From the NCBI GenBank assembly GCA_902494345.1, contig CABUSV010000002.1, positions 143,126 through 207,125 of the forward strand: DNA of 64,000 bases, read 5' to 3'. Origin of the DNA: an uncultured Collinsella sp. Its GTDB lineage: Bacteria > Actinomycetota > Coriobacteriia > Coriobacteriales > Coriobacteriaceae. The position numbers and the translations under genes were made by a program. A model generated the notes under the pieces. It saw only the letters and a program-made list of their open reading frames with translations, was not told the DNA's origin and ran no database searches. Positions within the stretch are counted from its first letter, which is position 1. Every line of letters begins with the position of its first letter. This document shows positions 63,601 to 64,000 of this stretch, piece by piece.

Positions 63601-63658
63601 AGACGGTCAACTTCGGTTGGCCGTCTTTTTTGTTGCCGGTGCACGGGCTCGAACCCGT
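63601..63658. repeat. second, truncated unit: terminator plus T-arm-like segment
   Basis: A second terminator (AGACGGTCAAC, loop TTCG, GTTGGCCGTCT, then TTTTT) resembles the first with compensatory stem changes. It is followed by 29 bases (63630-63658) that repeat 63451-63479 with one difference. The unit then breaks off into unrelated AT-rich sequence. Period of the tandem repeat: 176-179 bp. Confidence 0.75.
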
Positions 63659-63900
63659 ATCTATCTATATATAAGAACGCTTGGCGAACAAAACCCGCCT
63701 TTTACCGATGGGAAACAAATAGCTGATGCCTTTGGAGTAAAGTAGCGCTCCAGAGATGACCGATGTCTCAATACTCATAAAACAGCTGGTCATCGCCAAT
63801 ATCAGAAGCCAATGCTTCAGTTTTAACCTCAGTGATGCGACTGAGGGCCCTATTCATTTGTGAACAAAATATGGAGTGCGCGATTCCCGCCCACGGCGCC
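63659..63900. other. gene-free, AT-richer spacer
   Basis: No supported gene. A 29-codon minus-strand frame at 63768-63857 (MNRALSRITEVKTEALAS and so on) looks protein-like in composition but has no ribosome-binding site and may be a remnant. The rRNA operon promoter may lie here. Confidence 0.35.
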
Positions 63901-64000
63901 CCTCCGGTCTGGCAATATATCTCCTTGCCGCGCGGCCCGGTCGGACCGGATCAGCCGCGGGGCGTGCACCTTGAGAACCGGATACTGCGAGGATGGACAC
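63901..64000 (+). other. probable rRNA operon leader (cut by window edge)
   Basis: The GC-rich segment ends CACCTTGAGAACCGGATACT, which resembles the TTGAGAAC-type sequence commonly found in pre-16S leaders or the 16S-23S spacer of actinobacteria. No rRNA gene is reached. Orientation is assumed plus, co-directional with this arm. Confidence 0.4.

Noticed and set aside
63344..63644. Several overlapping minus-strand frames across the tRNA-Lys region, with protein-like stretches such as GRQGFEPWTLG
   Set aside because: These are translations of the tRNA T-arm and its copies, a common artefact.
63768..63857. 29-codon minus-strand frame with plausible protein composition
   Set aside because: No ribosome-binding site, no homology recognisable, too short to support; may be a remnant of a lost gene.

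Overview
The window looks like the replication-origin region of a coriobacterial chromosome, most probably Collinsella or a close relative. The support is high-GC actinobacterial-style coding, a paired WYL regulator (PafB/PafC) locus, a coriobacteria-type orphan nuclease-like protein, actinobacterial-style pyr control, and an rpmH-rnpA-yidD-yidC-jag-rsmG-parA-parB arm facing a dnaA-dnaN-recF-dciA-gyrB-gyrA arm. The genus assignment rests on family recognition from memory; no database was searched.

Layout. The extreme left edge holds the start of a mannose/sorbose-type PTS EIIB gene, then carA-carB (minus strand) behind a leader that fits a PyrR-binding hairpin. From 5.4 to 34.5 kb almost everything is on the minus strand: an ABC exporter with a membrane partner, a Nudix hydrolase, purD, purA, the rpsF-ssb-rpsR-rplI operon followed by dnaB, typA, three small genes, a tRNA-Ile/Ala/Ile cluster, gyrA, gyrB, dciA, recF, dnaN, dnaA and a GHKL-ATPase/winged-helix gene that precedes dnaA in one operon. 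A block at 15.6-19.2 kb (two tRNA-Ser genes, a nuclease-like gene between two copies of a 67-bp palindromic repeat, a TRIC-like channel and a bactofilin-like membrane protein) runs the opposite way. From 34.8 kb the other arm runs on the plus strand: rpmH to parB, ddl, a DnaQ-DinG exonuclease-helicase, a large membrane protein with a split M28 fold, purB, a TSCPD protein with a Tat lipoprotein, a two-component system, purC and an M29 aminopeptidase. Minus-strand exceptions on this arm are rlmN, the WYL pair and a large LPXTG thioester adhesin. The window ends just past tRNA-Lys, in what resembles an rRNA operon leader.

How it fits together. Gene polarity diverges from about 31.2-34.8 kb, as expected for oriC. 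The dnaA-dnaN gap holds a row of TAA/TAG triplets like DnaA-trios, and both gaps around dnaA carry recurrent TTTTCAACA-type sequences instead of canonical TTATCCACA boxes. DnaA itself has RNHSTV where nearly all DnaA proteins have RDHTTV, so protein and site may have diverged together. Three perfect parS sites lie just upstream of parAB.

Most interesting non-gene structure: tRNA-Gly and tRNA-Lys are each followed by an element of about 175-190 bp with the same architecture (T-arm-like palindrome, then three small hairpins with GNA/GNRA-type loops, then a copy of that tRNA's own 3' end). At tRNA-Gly the tail is repeated further downstream with a different stem sequence. I know of no named class for it. 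Other structural oddities are a 187-bp imperfect palindrome between gyrA and tRNA-Ile, a 36-bp perfect palindrome upstream of the PTS gene, and an M28-like protein whose catalytic motifs look degenerate and are separated by about 660 residues of low-complexity sequence.
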